64,000 nt of DNA from Pseudobutyrivibrio ruminis HUN009 (GCF_000703005.1 NZ_JNLH01000001.1:1543001-1607000); one strand, 5' to 3'. Shown: positions 18,452 through 28,851, counted from the first letter of the stretch. Notes: generated by a model from the letters alone, not told the origin. Translations and numbers: made by a program.

Positions 18452-21400
18452 ATGAAAAAGAAAATTATGGCGGCAGTTCTGGGCTTTGCTATTATATTTA
18501 GCACATTCAGCTCGGATTTAGTGTCGCAAGCAGAGGGAGTCGCAGAACCCCAACAGGTGGAAGAGCAGACGCAGCTCGAGACACCAGAAACAGAAATAAT
18601 AACTGAGGAACAAAAGAAAGAAGAAGTTCCTATTAACAAAGAGGAAGAGAAAGAAGCAGAGGAGTCAGTTGTAACAGAAGAAGCTCAAGAAAACCAGGAG
18701 ATGGTTTTCGAAGAGCCTGTTCAAAAAGATGAAAAGGAAATAGTTACTGAGGATGTAATTTCTGATGATACTGAGACAGAAAACGAAACTGTAGAAGAGA
18801 ATGTTTCAGAAGAAAAAGAAGATGCTTTTTCTCAGACAAAGGAGATTGATGGTGTTAAAATCTCCATGACTGCAGCAGCAGGGGTTCTTCCAAAGGACAG
18901 CCACTTTGAAGCAGTTGCCATCACTGGAAAAAGCAACATCTCTAAAATCGAGGACGCAGTAGAAAAGAACCTTGCTGATACAAAGTCAGTAGTAGAGGTG
19001 AAGGCATTTGACATCACTATCTATGACGCAAACGGAAATGAGGTTCAGCCAGATACATCAAAGGGAAATGTCCAGGTAACTTTCAACAATATCGACACAG
19101 CAGAGGTTAAAGCTGATGCTAACAAAGATATGGAAGTATTCCATATAGCGGATTCCATGCAGTCGGCCGAGTCTGTAGATACAAGTGTTGGAGAGGGCCA
19201 GGTTAGCTTTGAGGCAGAACATTTTTCAGTTTACGCGCTTGTAATTGATGAATCCTCAAACAAAATAGTTGAAGATAGTACAAATGCAAATGCATTAATT
19301 AGAGAGATTAAATTGGAAAAGGTTGCTGCTGATGGTTCAACCTCTGAATTTAAATCAGGAGATTCCTTATCACTCAACGACAAACTTAAACTTACATATG
19401 TTTTTGCATCTCCAATTACTGTAGTTGAAAGTCGAGATGTAAATTTGGAAGGATTAGCAGTAGCTAAAAAAGTTATTGTTGCATCAGGAGAAGAATATGA
19501 ACTTCCAGGCTTACCAGGTTATTTAAAGTCTGTTAATAGTGAAGCAATTAGCGTTCCAATAACAGGAAATACCCACGAATTTGGAAAAATCCAGTTCAAG
19601 GATGGCAAAACTTTTTTTTCAGTATCCTATAATGGATTAGATACAGCTGAAGATATTAGTAAAGCTGAAGCCGGCATATTTATACAGCTGAATCAGGAGC
19701 AGATTGATAATGCAGAAAATAAAAATGGCGTTTATGAGTTGGACTTTGGTAAATATGGAAAATATACTATCAAGGTTGATGAGTATAAACTTAAAGAGCC
19801 TTCTATAAAAACAGAGGGCAGCCTAAATATTGATGAAAATGGAAACTGGACAGGATATGTTAATTGGACTGTAACTCTAACAAATGATACAGAAAGGCCA
19901 ATCCATTACGATAAGTATGCATTCCAAGGCAATATTGATGAAAATCAGGTATACAGAGATGGATCATTAAAGCTAGGAGATGCAACGGTTACACCTACAA
20001 GCACAACTGATTTGAAGTGGGAATACACAGGTGATGATTTGATTACACCAGGTAAAAAGCTTGTGTATACATATCAGACATATGTGGATACGCTAGGGCA
20101 GGTAGCAGGTACTAATGTAGACGCACCTAAAACTGTTACTTCGGCAGTTACAAATAAAACAAATGTAACAGGTAATAGTAAGTCCACAGACTATAGCAAA
20201 CTTGACATTATATCTAATGAAGCAACGGTTAATATAAGTACTTACCTAGATAGTTGGATTCAAAAAACTGGAACCTCTATAGATTCAAAAGGAAATACAA
20301 CATGGACTGTTAAAATCAAGAATAATGGTTTTACATTAAAGGATTTGGTTCTTACTGATACGATTACTCCAGACTCCTTAACAAATGCGAAACCGGTAAG
20401 TATTAATTTGACTGATGTAAAAGTAAATGAGCTTGATGCTTCGGAGTATAGTTATACATTTCAAAACAATATATTAAAAGTTTGCTTTAATAATCCAATG
20501 TCGGGTAACAAAACATACACTGTTACCTATAAAACACAGATATTAAACTATGATAAATACTTGAAAGAAAACCATGGTATTCCATCAAATAGTGCAACCA
20601 TTTCATATAAATACGATAAGAATGGTACACCAGTTACACCAAAGACTCCAACAGTGTCAAAACCGTTCTTTGAAAAAGATGTAACCACTTATAAGGCTTC
20701 TATTGAAAAAACAGCTTTAGAGCCAGATTTGGTTAATCATCAGATGAAGTGGAAGATAGATGTTAACAAGAATAAGCAGCCTCTATCTGGAGTATCTGTA
20801 GTTGATGATATACCTGATGGACATGCATATATTGGAATATCAGATGTAAAAATAGATGGAGAGCCCATAGCAGAAAGTGAATATCCAACTGTAAAAGATG
20901 CAGATTCGGACAAAGAGTTTTATTTTGGTGATAAGCTAAACGGACACAGTGCTTCTTTTGTTGTCACTACCGAGCTTGATAATACTCAGAATAATGTGTG
21001 GGCAAATAATAATAAGGCAAACTACACCAATAGAGTTACTCTTAAATCATCAGAAAACGATGACGTTGAGGATTCTGTTAGTAAAGAATATGTAAGTAAG
21101 GTGCTGGACATAAAGGCTGATCCATATAATTACGATGATCATACTATCAAGTATACTGTTACTGTAGATGCTAATGGTATGAGTATGGATGATGTATTCG
21201 TATTTGATGCTTTAGACGACAAAGTAGAGTATGTATCTGCGTCAGGAATTGCAAAGCCAACTGTTGTAAATAATAATATTAAATTTAATGTTGGTACTAT
21301 CTCAGCGAAAAATGAGTTTTCGTTTGTTGTTAAAGTTAAAGATGGTGATTGGCTTCTTAAAACAGGCGAAACAAAAATAGAGAACTCTGCAAAGCTTATT

Positions 21401-23629
21401 AGTAATCAATACGGTAGCGAAGAGGCTGGTACATATGTAGTTGCTAAGAGCAATGATGTGACAATTAATAATAAGCTCTTAGTAAAGGCAGGTACACAAG
21501 ATACTACAAATAAAGAAAATGTCGACTTCGTAGTACAGATTAACCCTGCAAGACAGAATCTATATGCTGAAGTGGCTGACAATGTTGTTATAAAAGCTAG
21601 AGATACAATGGGTTCAAGTCTTACGTTGGTAGAAGATTCTGTATGTCTTTATGAGGCTACAGTAAATCCAACAGACGGTACTTTATCAAGTAATACAAAA
21701 GTAAATCTAAGTGAGAATGATATTTCAGTTTACCTTAACGATGATAGCAAGACAGTTTTAGAGGTTAATATCCCTAGAAATGAAGGAATGGCATATGTGT
21801 TAAAGTACACAGCTAAAATGCTTGATTCTTCGCAGAAAGATATAACAAATAGCATTCAGCTTGTAGGTGCGGAGAGTGTTAAGGAAAAAGCGCAGGAATG
21901 GGATTACAAAAGCAGTAGTTTTGGTGGAGCAGATTTAACCAAATATGTATATCTACAGGTTAAGCTAGTTGATCAAAATGATCCTACAAAGCCCTTGGCA
22001 GGAGCAAAGATTGAATTAAAAGATAAGACTACAGCCAAAACTATTGAAACAGCCATTACAAATTCTAAGGGCGAAATACTTTTTAACGGTCAGGGAAATC
22101 TTCAGCCAAACACAGAGTATTTGATTGTAGAAACAGTTATTCCGGAAGGATATGAGATATCAAAGACAGCTGATACAGATTTAGCAACAGGCCATACAGT
22201 TAAAACTGTTGGAACAGGTGTTACAGCAGCAAGAAATAACGTTGCGGCAAATACTGTGGTTAATACAAAACCATCGAAACCGATAAAAATCAATCTTGTT
22301 GATAGAGATGAGAAAAATGTTGATTTAACTAAACTCGAAAGTAATAAGGGTGTTATTTCAATCACAAACAATGGCAACGAGGTCTGGAATTCATCAACTT
22401 CTACAACTCCTTTTGAGGCTGTTTATGGTCAGGAATACGAAGTCAAGGAAGCACAGGTGCCATTCGGATATGCTGGAGATTCAAAGGCTGGTCTTAAGTT
22501 TAAAGTCGATGATGATACAACATCTGCAAATTATGGAAAACTCGTTATAGTTGAAAACAATATCAAAGCTTCAAATACCGAGTCATCTATTACAATGTTT
22601 GATCATAAGCTTAAATCAGTGTCGGTAAGCATTAACGATGTATCTGACCAAGGCAGATACCTGTCAGGCGCTAAGTTTAAGCTTGCATATAAAACAAAAG
22701 ATAATGTGGTGCAGGAATGGATATCTGATGGCTCATTCATATCATTTACATTGCCAGAAGGTGATTACTGGTTGACAAGAACAGATGCACCATTAGGTTT
22801 CTTAAATAATGAGGACAAGGCTATAAAGTTTACTGTCAAATCAGATAAGGTAGAATTTGATAATTCATCTAATATTGGAAATGTTCAGATATCAGTTGCT
22901 GATAACAAGGTGGTAGTTCCAGAAAATCCGGATTCATCAAAAAAAGTCACATTGACAGACTTTGCACCAACAAAAGATGGTGAACCATCAGACGAGATTA
23001 AAACCGAAATATATACAGTTACATACGAAGATGGTGTTCCTAGTGGCTTATCAGATAAACCAGTTTGGAAAAGTGATACTGATACAAACGATCCTGAGCT
23101 AAATCCAGAAACAGAATATGTTATCGTTTCAACAGATAGTGCTGGTAATAGGACATCAAAAGTTGTTATGGTTCAGGTATATGAAGACGAGAATGGAACT
23201 ATAAAGACAAAGCTTATAGAAAAGCCAACCCTTAGAGGCAGTGACTATGTTGACGTGCCTGTAGAGTATGATGAGGAGGGCAACCCACTTCCAATTACAA
23301 TAAAAATGGATGTAAAGAGTCCGGTAGTACCTACTCCAGCACCATCAGCATCAGAAAACACTGGATTTACACTTCAATCAGGCATAGCAAACACTGCTAG
23401 CAACAATGGAAGCTACACAGCAAAAAAAGATAATCAGGAATTAGCTCTCAAAGAAAAGGATATTATAGTGGGTGCTGATCTTGATGAAAATAATCAGGAT
23501 GTTAATGCTGATAGACTTGCAAAGACAGGTGGTTTTGTAGGTACATTGTTTGGATACATTACAGCAGTGGCGCTAATCCTTGTTGGTTTGTATTTGACAC
23601 TTGGAAAGAAAAAGGAACATGACAAATAA
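18452..23629 (+). CDS. large cell-wall-anchored surface protein with LAKTG sorting signal
   Basis: 1725 residues. Signal peptide 1-28 (MKKKIMAAVLGFAIIF start), a strongly acidic Glu-rich stretch about 29-125, then a series of beta-sandwich domains: repeated TWTVKIKNNG and KWKIDVNKNKQ type segments as in Gram-positive adhesin stalks (DUF11/isopeptide-type), followed by Cna-B/SpaA-like domains in the last third (for example LAGAKIELKDKTTAKTIET near 1182 and LSGAKFKLAYKTK near 1404). The C terminus has RLAKTGG, a hydrophobic helix and KKKEHDK, a cell-wall sorting signal in which Pro of LPXTG is replaced by Ala. The sortase gene overlaps its 3' end, so the two form a dedicated pair. Probably a fibrillar adhesin or pilin-like protein of the outer surface. 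Confidence 0.85.
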   Translation: MKKKIMAAVLGFAIIFSTFSSDLVSQAEGVAEPQQVEEQTQLETPETEIITEEQKKEEVPINKEEEKEAEESVVTEEAQENQEMVFEEPVQKDEKEIVTEDVISDDTETENETVEENVSEEKEDAFSQTKEIDGVKISMTAAAGVLPKDSHFEAVAITGKSNISKIEDAVEKNLADTKSVVEVKAFDITIYDANGNEVQPDTSKGNVQVTFNNIDTAEVKADANKDMEVFHIADSMQSAESVDTSVGEGQVSFEAEHFSVYALVIDESSNKIVEDSTNANALIREIKLEKVAADGSTSEFKSGDSLSLNDKLKLTYVFASPITVVESRDVNLEGLAVAKKVIVASGEEYELPGLPGYLKSVNSEAISVPITGNTHEFGKIQFKDGKTFFSVSYNGLDTAEDISKAEAGIFIQLNQEQIDNAENKNGVYELDFGKYGKYTIKVDEYKLKEPSIKTEGSLNIDENGNWTGYVNWTVTLTNDTERPIHYDKYAFQGNIDENQVYRDGSLKLGDATVTPTSTTDLKWEYTGDDLITPGKKLVYTYQTYVDTLGQVAGTNVDAPKTVTSAVTNKTNVTGNSKSTDYSKLDIISNEATVNISTYLDSWIQKTGTSIDSKGNTTWTVKIKNNGFTLKDLVLTDTITPDSLTNAKPVSINLTDVKVNELDASEYSYTFQNNILKVCFNNPMSGNKTYTVTYKTQILNYDKYLKENHGIPSNSATISYKYDKNGTPVTPKTPTVSKPFFEKDVTTYKASIEKTALEPDLVNHQMKWKIDVNKNKQPLSGVSVVDDIPDGHAYIGISDVKIDGEPIAESEYPTVKDADSDKEFYFGDKLNGHSASFVVTTELDNTQNNVWANNNKANYTNRVTLKSSENDDVEDSVSKEYVSKVLDIKADPYNYDDHTIKYTVTVDANGMSMDDVFVFDALDDKVEYVSASGIAKPTVVNNNIKFNVGTISAKNEFSFVVKVKDGDWLLKTGETKIENSAKLISNQYGSEEAGTYVVAKSNDVTINNKLLVKAGTQDTTNKENVDFVVQINPARQNLYAEVADNVVIKARDTMGSSLTLVEDSVCLYEATVNPTDGTLSSNTKVNLSENDISVYLNDDSKTVLEVNIPRNEGMAYVLKYTAKMLDSSQKDITNSIQLVGAESVKEKAQEWDYKSSSFGGADLTKYVYLQVKLVDQNDPTKPLAGAKIELKDKTTAKTIETAITNSKGEILFNGQGNLQPNTEYLIVETVIPEGYEISKTADTDLATGHTVKTVGTGVTAARNNVAANTVVNTKPSKPIKINLVDRDEKNVDLTKLESNKGVISITNNGNEVWNSSTSTTPFEAVYGQEYEVKEAQVPFGYAGDSKAGLKFKVDDDTTSANYGKLVIVENNIKASNTESSITMFDHKLKSVSVSINDVSDQGRYLSGAKFKLAYKTKDNVVQEWISDGSFISFTLPEGDYWLTRTDAPLGFLNNEDKAIKFTVKSDKVEFDNSSNIGNVQISVADNKVVVPENPDSSKKVTLTDFAPTKDGEPSDEIKTEIYTVTYEDGVPSGLSDKPVWKSDTDTNDPELNPETEYVIVSTDSAGNRTSKVVMVQVYEDENGTIKTKLIEKPTLRGSDYVDVPVEYDEEGNPLPITIKMDVKSPVVPTPAPSASENTGFTLQSGIANTASNNGSYTAKKDNQELALKEKDIIVGADLDENNQDVNADRLAKTGGFVGTLFGYITAVALILVGLYLTLGKKKEHDK

Positions 23630-24206
23630 ACAATCTATTAAAAAGATAATAGGTTTAACGTTAATCGCATTGGGACTGGGCTTATTGCTCAGTTCTATTG
23701 CATTAAACCTAAAGCAATATTATTCAAAAAAGAATACTGTTGAAGAGTTCAAAGAAAAGATTGAAAGCGGTGTTGCATCATCAGAAACAGAAGGTAATGA
23801 TGCAGTTACAGGAGACATGCTCTACATCCTTAGAATTCCATCTATCGATTCAGAAAATCCAGTGCGAGAGGGCACTGAAAGAGATGTTTTATCAGATTCT
23901 CTTGGACATGAATCGGGAACTGCATTTGCAGGAGAGGAAGGAAATTGCGTAATCGCAGGTCATCGCAATTACAACTTTGGCAAATACTTTAATCGCTTGG
24001 ATGAAGTGGAAATAGATGATTTGATTTATCTGGATTCAGCCACAGAAACATACACATATGTGGTAACAGACATTCAGGTGGTGGACCCTACAGATGTAGA
24101 AATCCTTGAACCTATAGAGGGCAAAGAAACACTCACTCTATACACCTGCACACCAATCTATATAGCAACACAACGCTTGGTTATTATAGCTGAGCGAGTG
24201 ATATAA
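23619..24206 (+). CDS. sortase (class C/D-like)
   Basis: 196 residues from the ATG at 23619, which has GGAAAG 10 bp upstream; a TTG at 23601 in the same frame is the alternative. An N-terminal membrane helix (IIGLTLIALGLGLLLSSIAL) precedes the sortase beta-barrel with His in VIAGHRNY, the catalytic Cys in TLYTCTP and the Arg in TQRLVII. It cleaves sorting signals and links proteins to the wall. It overlaps the surface protein gene by 11 bp, so that protein with its LAKTG signal is the obvious substrate. Features match class C and D sortases; the exact class cannot be fixed here. Confidence 0.9.
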   Translation: MTNKQSIKKIIGLTLIALGLGLLLSSIALNLKQYYSKKNTVEEFKEKIESGVASSETEGNDAVTGDMLYILRIPSIDSENPVREGTERDVLSDSLGHESGTAFAGEEGNCVIAGHRNYNFGKYFNRLDEVEIDDLIYLDSATETYTYVVTDIQVVDPTDVEILEPIEGKETLTLYTCTPIYIATQRLVIIAERVI

Positions 24207-24236
24207 AAAAACGGCCTGTAAAATCAGGCCGTTTTT
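24207..24236. terminator. bidirectional terminator
   Basis: AAAAACGGCCTG and CAGGCCGTTTTT flank TAAAAT. It closes both the sortase gene and the convergent transglutaminase-like gene, whose stop codon overlaps its end. Confidence 0.9.
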
Positions 24237-25047
24237 AGTTACAAGCCACAATTCTTCCTGACAGGCTAGAGCGGCTGTGGTCGGATGCAAAAGCTGCATC
24301 ACTTTTATTGAAATAGTCGTAGGAAGTGATTCCGATAGATTCAGAAATTGAATCGTCCCAAGTCAAATCTACGTTATAAAACTTTCCATCAATTTTAACC
24401 ACGTTCCATGCGTGGGTGCTTCCCATAGAAATTCCAGTTACATAATAGCAGGTGATGCCAAGGCGCTGGCAGGCTGCCTGAAATGCTCTAGCGTATCCTG
24501 CGCATACAGTGGTGCCAGTTGTGAGAGCAGAGTAAGCGCTTTGATTCATATGGTTATCAGGATCATAGGTGTTCATCTGACAGATAGCGTCATGCAAATA
24601 CTTTTCCTGGTCAATCTGGCGGGTGAATTGCTTTGCGCCTGCAACAAGCGAATTTAAAACACCATTGAAATTCGCTTGAGCTTGAGGTAATTCATCCTTG
24701 GTAATACAGAATTTCAATCTGACTTTGTGAACGATATCAGAAGAATCTACAGCATACTGATATGATGTGTACACCCAGAAAAGCTCGGGATGATCGTTGA
24801 AGAGAGAATTCATTGTATCCTCCAAACTTTTTTCAGATATAGGTGTATCCAACACAAAAAGCTCGTCATTGAAGTTCATGATATTTTGGTAAATCTGATT
24901 GTAAACGGAAAGCTGATCAGAATTAAGAAGTTGTAAATATGGGTATAAAGGCTCATTTGAAGTGAGCGCAGTACTGGTAATTGTGGTAGAATGTAAACTA
25001 AATATTAATGTAATTAAAAGACATATCGAACAAACTCTATTCTTCAT
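24235..25047 (-). CDS. secreted transglutaminase-like cysteine protease domain protein
   Basis: 270 residues with a signal peptide (MKNRVCSICLLITLIFSL). The transglutaminase-like core has the nucleophile Cys in TTVCAGYARAF near 182, His in STHAWNVVKIDG near 210, and Asp in FYNVDLTWDDS near 225, the Cys-His-Asp triad. Such exported proteins act as proteases or cross-linkers at the cell wall. It converges on the surface protein-sortase pair and may act on the same envelope, but no direct link is shown. The N-terminal 130 residues are not assigned. Confidence 0.85.
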   Translation of the reverse strand: MKNRVCSICLLITLIFSLHSTTITSTALTSNEPLYPYLQLLNSDQLSVYNQIYQNIMNFNDELFVLDTPISEKSLEDTMNSLFNDHPELFWVYTSYQYAVDSSDIVHKVRLKFCITKDELPQAQANFNGVLNSLVAGAKQFTRQIDQEKYLHDAICQMNTYDPDNHMNQSAYSALTTGTTVCAGYARAFQAACQRLGITCYYVTGISMGSTHAWNVVKIDGKFYNVDLTWDDSISESIGITSYDYFNKSDAAFASDHSRSSLSGRIVACN

Positions 25048-25231
25048 ATCTCATCACCCAAACTAATAGTTTTCTAAGGAAAATCATCCTATTATCAGAT
25101 TATAAGTAAAAATGGTGAATAAAATTTGTACAAAGCCCATGTTCACAAAGAATTCACAGTGATAATACACACCCTGTGTAATAAAGTAGCTTTGTCCTAG
25201 AAATTATACCGGTTTGTGGCGAAAAAACTTA

Positions 25232-25261
25232 TTGACAATTTTTTATCAATTAGAGTATATT
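25232..25261 (+). promoter_or_regulatory. promoter of hypB
   Basis: TTGACA (25232-25237), 18 bp, TATATT (25256-25261), about 64 bp before the hypB ATG; GGAGAG lies just before the start. Confidence 0.65.
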
Positions 25262-25324
25262 ATATATACAGGAAACTGAAAAAATGAGTTAGAGTTTACT
25301 AACAGCATTTGGTTAGGAGAGCTT

Positions 25325-25996
25325 ATGCTAGATTACAAAATCATCGAAGTAAAGCAGAGCATCTTTGAGGACAATGATGCAGATGCTGATAAGCTCAGAC
25401 AGGAGATTAAAGAACAGAAGACATTTCTTGTTAATCTGATGTCAGCTCCTGGTTCTGGCAAAACAACCACATTATGCCAAACAATCGCACGTCTTAAGGA
25501 CGAAATGCAAATCGGTGTAATGGAGGCTGATATTGATTCTGATGTAGACGCTGCCACAATTACTGCGGCAGGAGCACGTGCAATTCAGATACATACAGGA
25601 GGTATGTGCCATCTCGATGCGGATATGACCCGCCAGGGCTTGCATGAGTTTGGAACAGAAGACTTAGATCTTGTCTTCCTGGAAAACGTTGGTAATTTAG
25701 TTTGTCCAGCGGAATTTGATACCGGTTCATCAAAGAACGCCATGATTCTCTCTGTTCCCGAGGGAGACGACAAACCACTTAAGTACCCACTGATGTTTTC
25801 AGTGTGTGATGTAGTGCTTATCAACAAATGCGACACACTTCCAGTGTTTAGCGAATTCTCAAAGGATGCTGTTGTCGAACGAATCCACAGTCTTAATCCT
25901 AATGCAAAGGTTATCTTTGTTTCAGCCAAAACTGGCGAAGGATTTGATGAGTGGATTGACTGGTTGAGGGGCCAGGTTCAGCAGTGGCAGGCTTAA
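25325..25996 (+). CDS. hypB: hydrogenase nickel incorporation GTPase HypB
   Basis: 223 residues, SIMIBI-class GTPase that delivers Ni to [NiFe]-hydrogenase or urease precursors. Visible: P-loop APGSGKTT near 40-47, IGVMEADIDSDVDA near 63, HTGGMCHLDADM near 90, ENVGNLVCPAEFDTG with the metal-binding Cys near 127, and a guanine-specificity motif INKCD near 161. No His-rich N-terminal stretch is present, so Ni storage is unlikely. hypA, the other hyp genes and a hydrogenase are not in the window; the next gene is a large Fe-S/FAD oxidoreductase 71 bp downstream. The local partner is therefore unclear. Confidence 0.92.
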   Translation: MLDYKIIEVKQSIFEDNDADADKLRQEIKEQKTFLVNLMSAPGSGKTTTLCQTIARLKDEMQIGVMEADIDSDVDAATITAAGARAIQIHTGGMCHLDADMTRQGLHEFGTEDLDLVFLENVGNLVCPAEFDTGSSKNAMILSVPEGDDKPLKYPLMFSVCDVVLINKCDTLPVFSEFSKDAVVERIHSLNPNAKVIFVSAKTGEGFDEWIDWLRGQVQQWQA

Positions 25997-26067
25997 TGCT
26001 AGGGAATTGAGACTTTTTGAGGGAAGTATAAATAACAGTTTTAGGGCAATTAAAGGAGGAAATTAAT

Positions 26068-28851
26068 ATGGGTATCGGACCAGACAATTTGGGCGATTTT
26101 TATCCTGATTGGGTAAATGATTTAAAGGATGAAGATCTACGTCCAGAAATTCTTCAGCTTGGAAAGGTAATCACAGATAGAGCTAAAATCAAGCTTGGTC
26201 TTCAGAAGATTACAAAGTACGATCCAGAGTACTGGGCTGTTGCAAATCTTGCACCTACAAAGGAAATTGCAGAGCTTGCACTTTCTATGGGTGGCATTAG
26301 AAAGCCAAAGACTTTCAAGGAGCTTCTTGAAATCACTGGCCTCGATGAAAAAACACTTGAGGAAAGACTTGAGAAAGCTAGCTGGACAGGTCTTTTAGAG
26401 TGGAACTATGAGAACGAAGCTCACGAAAAGCAGTGGGTACTTCCTATGTTCGTTCCAGGTTCTGCAGAGTTCTCAAACATGAATCAGGATTTCTTGGCTG
26501 AGCATCCTGAGATGGGACGTTTCTTTGAGAGAATGAGCCGTCTTCCACTTGAGGGACTTACACACATGGTACCACCAGGAGGCGCTGGTATTGGTATGCA
26601 CGTTATCCCTGTAGAGGACGCTATTTCAATGGAGCAGGAAGCAATCGGACTTGAGAAGATTTCTTACTGGCTCGATAAATACGAAGGAAAGTATGCTAAG
26701 TCACCATGTTCTTGCCGTCTTTCTAGAAAGACATATGACGAGGGCTGTGCTGATGATCCAGAAGGATGGTGTATCGCAGTTGGTGATATGGCAGACTACG
26801 TTGTTGAAACAAACAAGGGTGGTGTTTACATCACTCGTGAAGAAGCTCTTGAGATTTTCAAGCAGGCTGAGGACAACGGCTTCGTTCACCAGATCACAAA
26901 TATCGATGGCGAGAACAAGATTTTCGCTATCTGTAACTGTAATGTAAATGTATGTTATGCACTTCGTACATCACAGCTTTTCAATACTCCAAACATGTCA
27001 CGTTCAGCATATGTTGCTCACGTTACAGCTGAGGATTGTGTTGCTTGTGGTAAGTGTGTTGAGAACTGCCCAGCTGGTGCTGTTAAGCTTGGTCAGAAGC
27101 TTTGCAAGGCTGATGGCTCACAGGTTGAGTATCCAAAGCAGGTTCTTCCAACAGAGCGCAAGTGGTCAACAGACGAGTGGAACGACAACTATCGTGACAC
27201 AAACAGAATCAACTGCTATGACACAGGTACAGCTCCATGTAAGACAGCTTGTCCTGCACATATCGCTATCCAGGGTTACCTTCGTATGGCAGCTCAGGGA
27301 CGTTACAAAGAAGCTCTTGCTCTTATCAAGCAGGACAATCCACTTCCAGCAATCTGCGGTCGTGTATGTAACAGACGTTGCGAGGCAGCTTGTACACGTG
27401 GAACAATCGATGAGGCAATTGCAATCGATGAAGTTAAGCGTTTCTTAGCAGAGATGGATCTTAAGTCAGAGACACGCTACATCCCTAAGAAGATCGTTCC
27501 TTCACAGAAGGGTGAGTTCACAGAGAAGGTAGCTATTATTGGTGCAGGTCCTGCAGGTCTTTCTTGTGCTTACTTCTTAGCACTTAAGGGCTACAAGCCT
27601 ACAATCTTCGAAAAGAGCAAGTATCCAGGTGGTATGCTTCGTTACGGTATTCCATCATTCGTACTTGAGAACAATGTAATCGACGCTGAAATCGAAATCA
27701 TCAAGGAGCTTGGTGTAGAGATTAAGTGTGGCGTTGAAGTTGGTAAGGATATTTCACTTGATGAGCTTCGTTCACAGGGCTACAAGGCATTCTACGTAGC
27801 TATTGGTTGCCAGGGCGGAAACAAGCCAGGCGTACCAGGTGATGATGCTATCGGTACAGCAACAGCTGTTGATTTCCTTCACGAGTGCTCAGAGAACGAG
27901 AAATACGATATCAAGGGTGATTTAGTTGTTATCGGTGGTGGTAACGTTGCTATCGACGTTGCTCGTTCAGCTAGACGTGTTGGAAACGAAAAGGTTTCTA
28001 TGTTCTGTCTTGAGAGCAGAGATATCATGCCTGCATCTCCAGAGGAAATCGAAATCGTTGAGGCAGAAGGCGTTGAGCTTAACTGCGGATGGGGACCAAA
28101 GGAGGTTCTCGTTGATGAGGCAGGTGCTGTTAAGGGAATCGTTCTCAAGAAGTGTACTCGTGTTAAGGACGAGACAGGTAGATTCTCTCCACAGTACGAT
28201 GAGAATGATACAATCACTGTAGAGTGTAAGCACGTTATCTTCTCAGTAGGACAGCGTAGTGTTTACGGAGATCTCTTCAAGGGTTCTAAGGTTGTTATTG
28301 AGCGTGGTCCAAAGGCTGATGCTCTTACATACCAGACAGACGAGCCAGATATCTTCGTTGGTGGTGATATGTACACAGGCCCACGTTTTGCTATCGATGC
28401 TATCGCAGCAGGTCGTGAGGGTGCTATCTCAATCCACAGATTTGTACAGCCACACAGCTCACTTACAATTGGACGTAACCGTCGTGACTTCATCGAGCTT
28501 GATAAGGAAAACATCAAGATTGGTGACTACGATCACAGCCCACGTCAGATTCCAGGTGTTTCAAAGACAACTGTTGACGGAGAGCTTACATTCCGCGATA
28601 AGACTGTAGAGCTTACAGAGGAGCAGATTAAGAAGGAGACAGCTAGATGCTTGAAGTGTGGTGCTTCAGTAGTAGATGAGAATAAGTGTATTGGTTGTGG
28701 TGTATGTACAACTAAGTGCGAATTCGATGCTATCAAGCTTTATAGAGAGCATCCAGAGTGTTCTAAGATGACTCCATCTGAGGATAAGCTTAAGTACGTT
28801 CTTCCTAACGGATTAAAACAGCGTATTAAGGTTGCTTTCAAGCACAGATAA
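26068..28851 (+). CDS. large Fe-S/FAD NAD(P)-dependent oxidoreductase (GltD-like core)
   Basis: 927 residues. Order: an N-terminal domain (1-315) rich in cysteine clusters (SPCSCRLSRKTYDEGC near 212, ICNCNVNVC near 291), a ferredoxin motif CVACGKCVENCPAG near 324, a GltD-type Fe-S region with CKTACPAH near 391 and CGRVCNRRCEAAC near 431, a FAD Rossmann motif IIGAGPAGLSCAY near 490, an NAD(P) motif VVIGGGNVAIDVARSA near 619, and a C-terminal ferredoxin motif CIGCGVCTTKC near 873. It probably moves electrons between NAD(P)H and ferredoxin or an unknown substrate. Codon use is strongly biased, so it is highly expressed. The N-terminal third is not found in ordinary GltD and is the part worth identifying. 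Confidence 0.85.
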   Translation: MGIGPDNLGDFYPDWVNDLKDEDLRPEILQLGKVITDRAKIKLGLQKITKYDPEYWAVANLAPTKEIAELALSMGGIRKPKTFKELLEITGLDEKTLEERLEKASWTGLLEWNYENEAHEKQWVLPMFVPGSAEFSNMNQDFLAEHPEMGRFFERMSRLPLEGLTHMVPPGGAGIGMHVIPVEDAISMEQEAIGLEKISYWLDKYEGKYAKSPCSCRLSRKTYDEGCADDPEGWCIAVGDMADYVVETNKGGVYITREEALEIFKQAEDNGFVHQITNIDGENKIFAICNCNVNVCYALRTSQLFNTPNMSRSAYVAHVTAEDCVACGKCVENCPAGAVKLGQKLCKADGSQVEYPKQVLPTERKWSTDEWNDNYRDTNRINCYDTGTAPCKTACPAHIAIQGYLRMAAQGRYKEALALIKQDNPLPAICGRVCNRRCEAACTRGTIDEAIAIDEVKRFLAEMDLKSETRYIPKKIVPSQKGEFTEKVAIIGAGPAGLSCAYFLALKGYKPTIFEKSKYPGGMLRYGIPSFVLENNVIDAEIEIIKELGVEIKCGVEVGKDISLDELRSQGYKAFYVAIGCQGGNKPGVPGDDAIGTATAVDFLHECSENEKYDIKGDLVVIGGGNVAIDVARSARRVGNEKVSMFCLESRDIMPASPEEIEIVEAEGVELNCGWGPKEVLVDEAGAVKGIVLKKCTRVKDETGRFSPQYDENDTITVECKHVIFSVGQRSVYGDLFKGSKVVIERGPKADALTYQTDEPDIFVGGDMYTGPRFAIDAIAAGREGAISIHRFVQPHSSLTIGRNRRDFIELDKENIKIGDYDHSPRQIPGVSKTTVDGELTFRDKTVELTEEQIKKETARCLKCGASVVDENKCIGCGVCTTKCEFDAIKLYREHPECSKMTPSEDKLKYVLPNGLKQRIKVAFKHR

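Noticed and set aside
26651..28609. Several 60-166 codon frames inside the large oxidoreductase gene
   Set aside because: They arise from strongly biased codon use in a highly expressed gene and resemble no protein.
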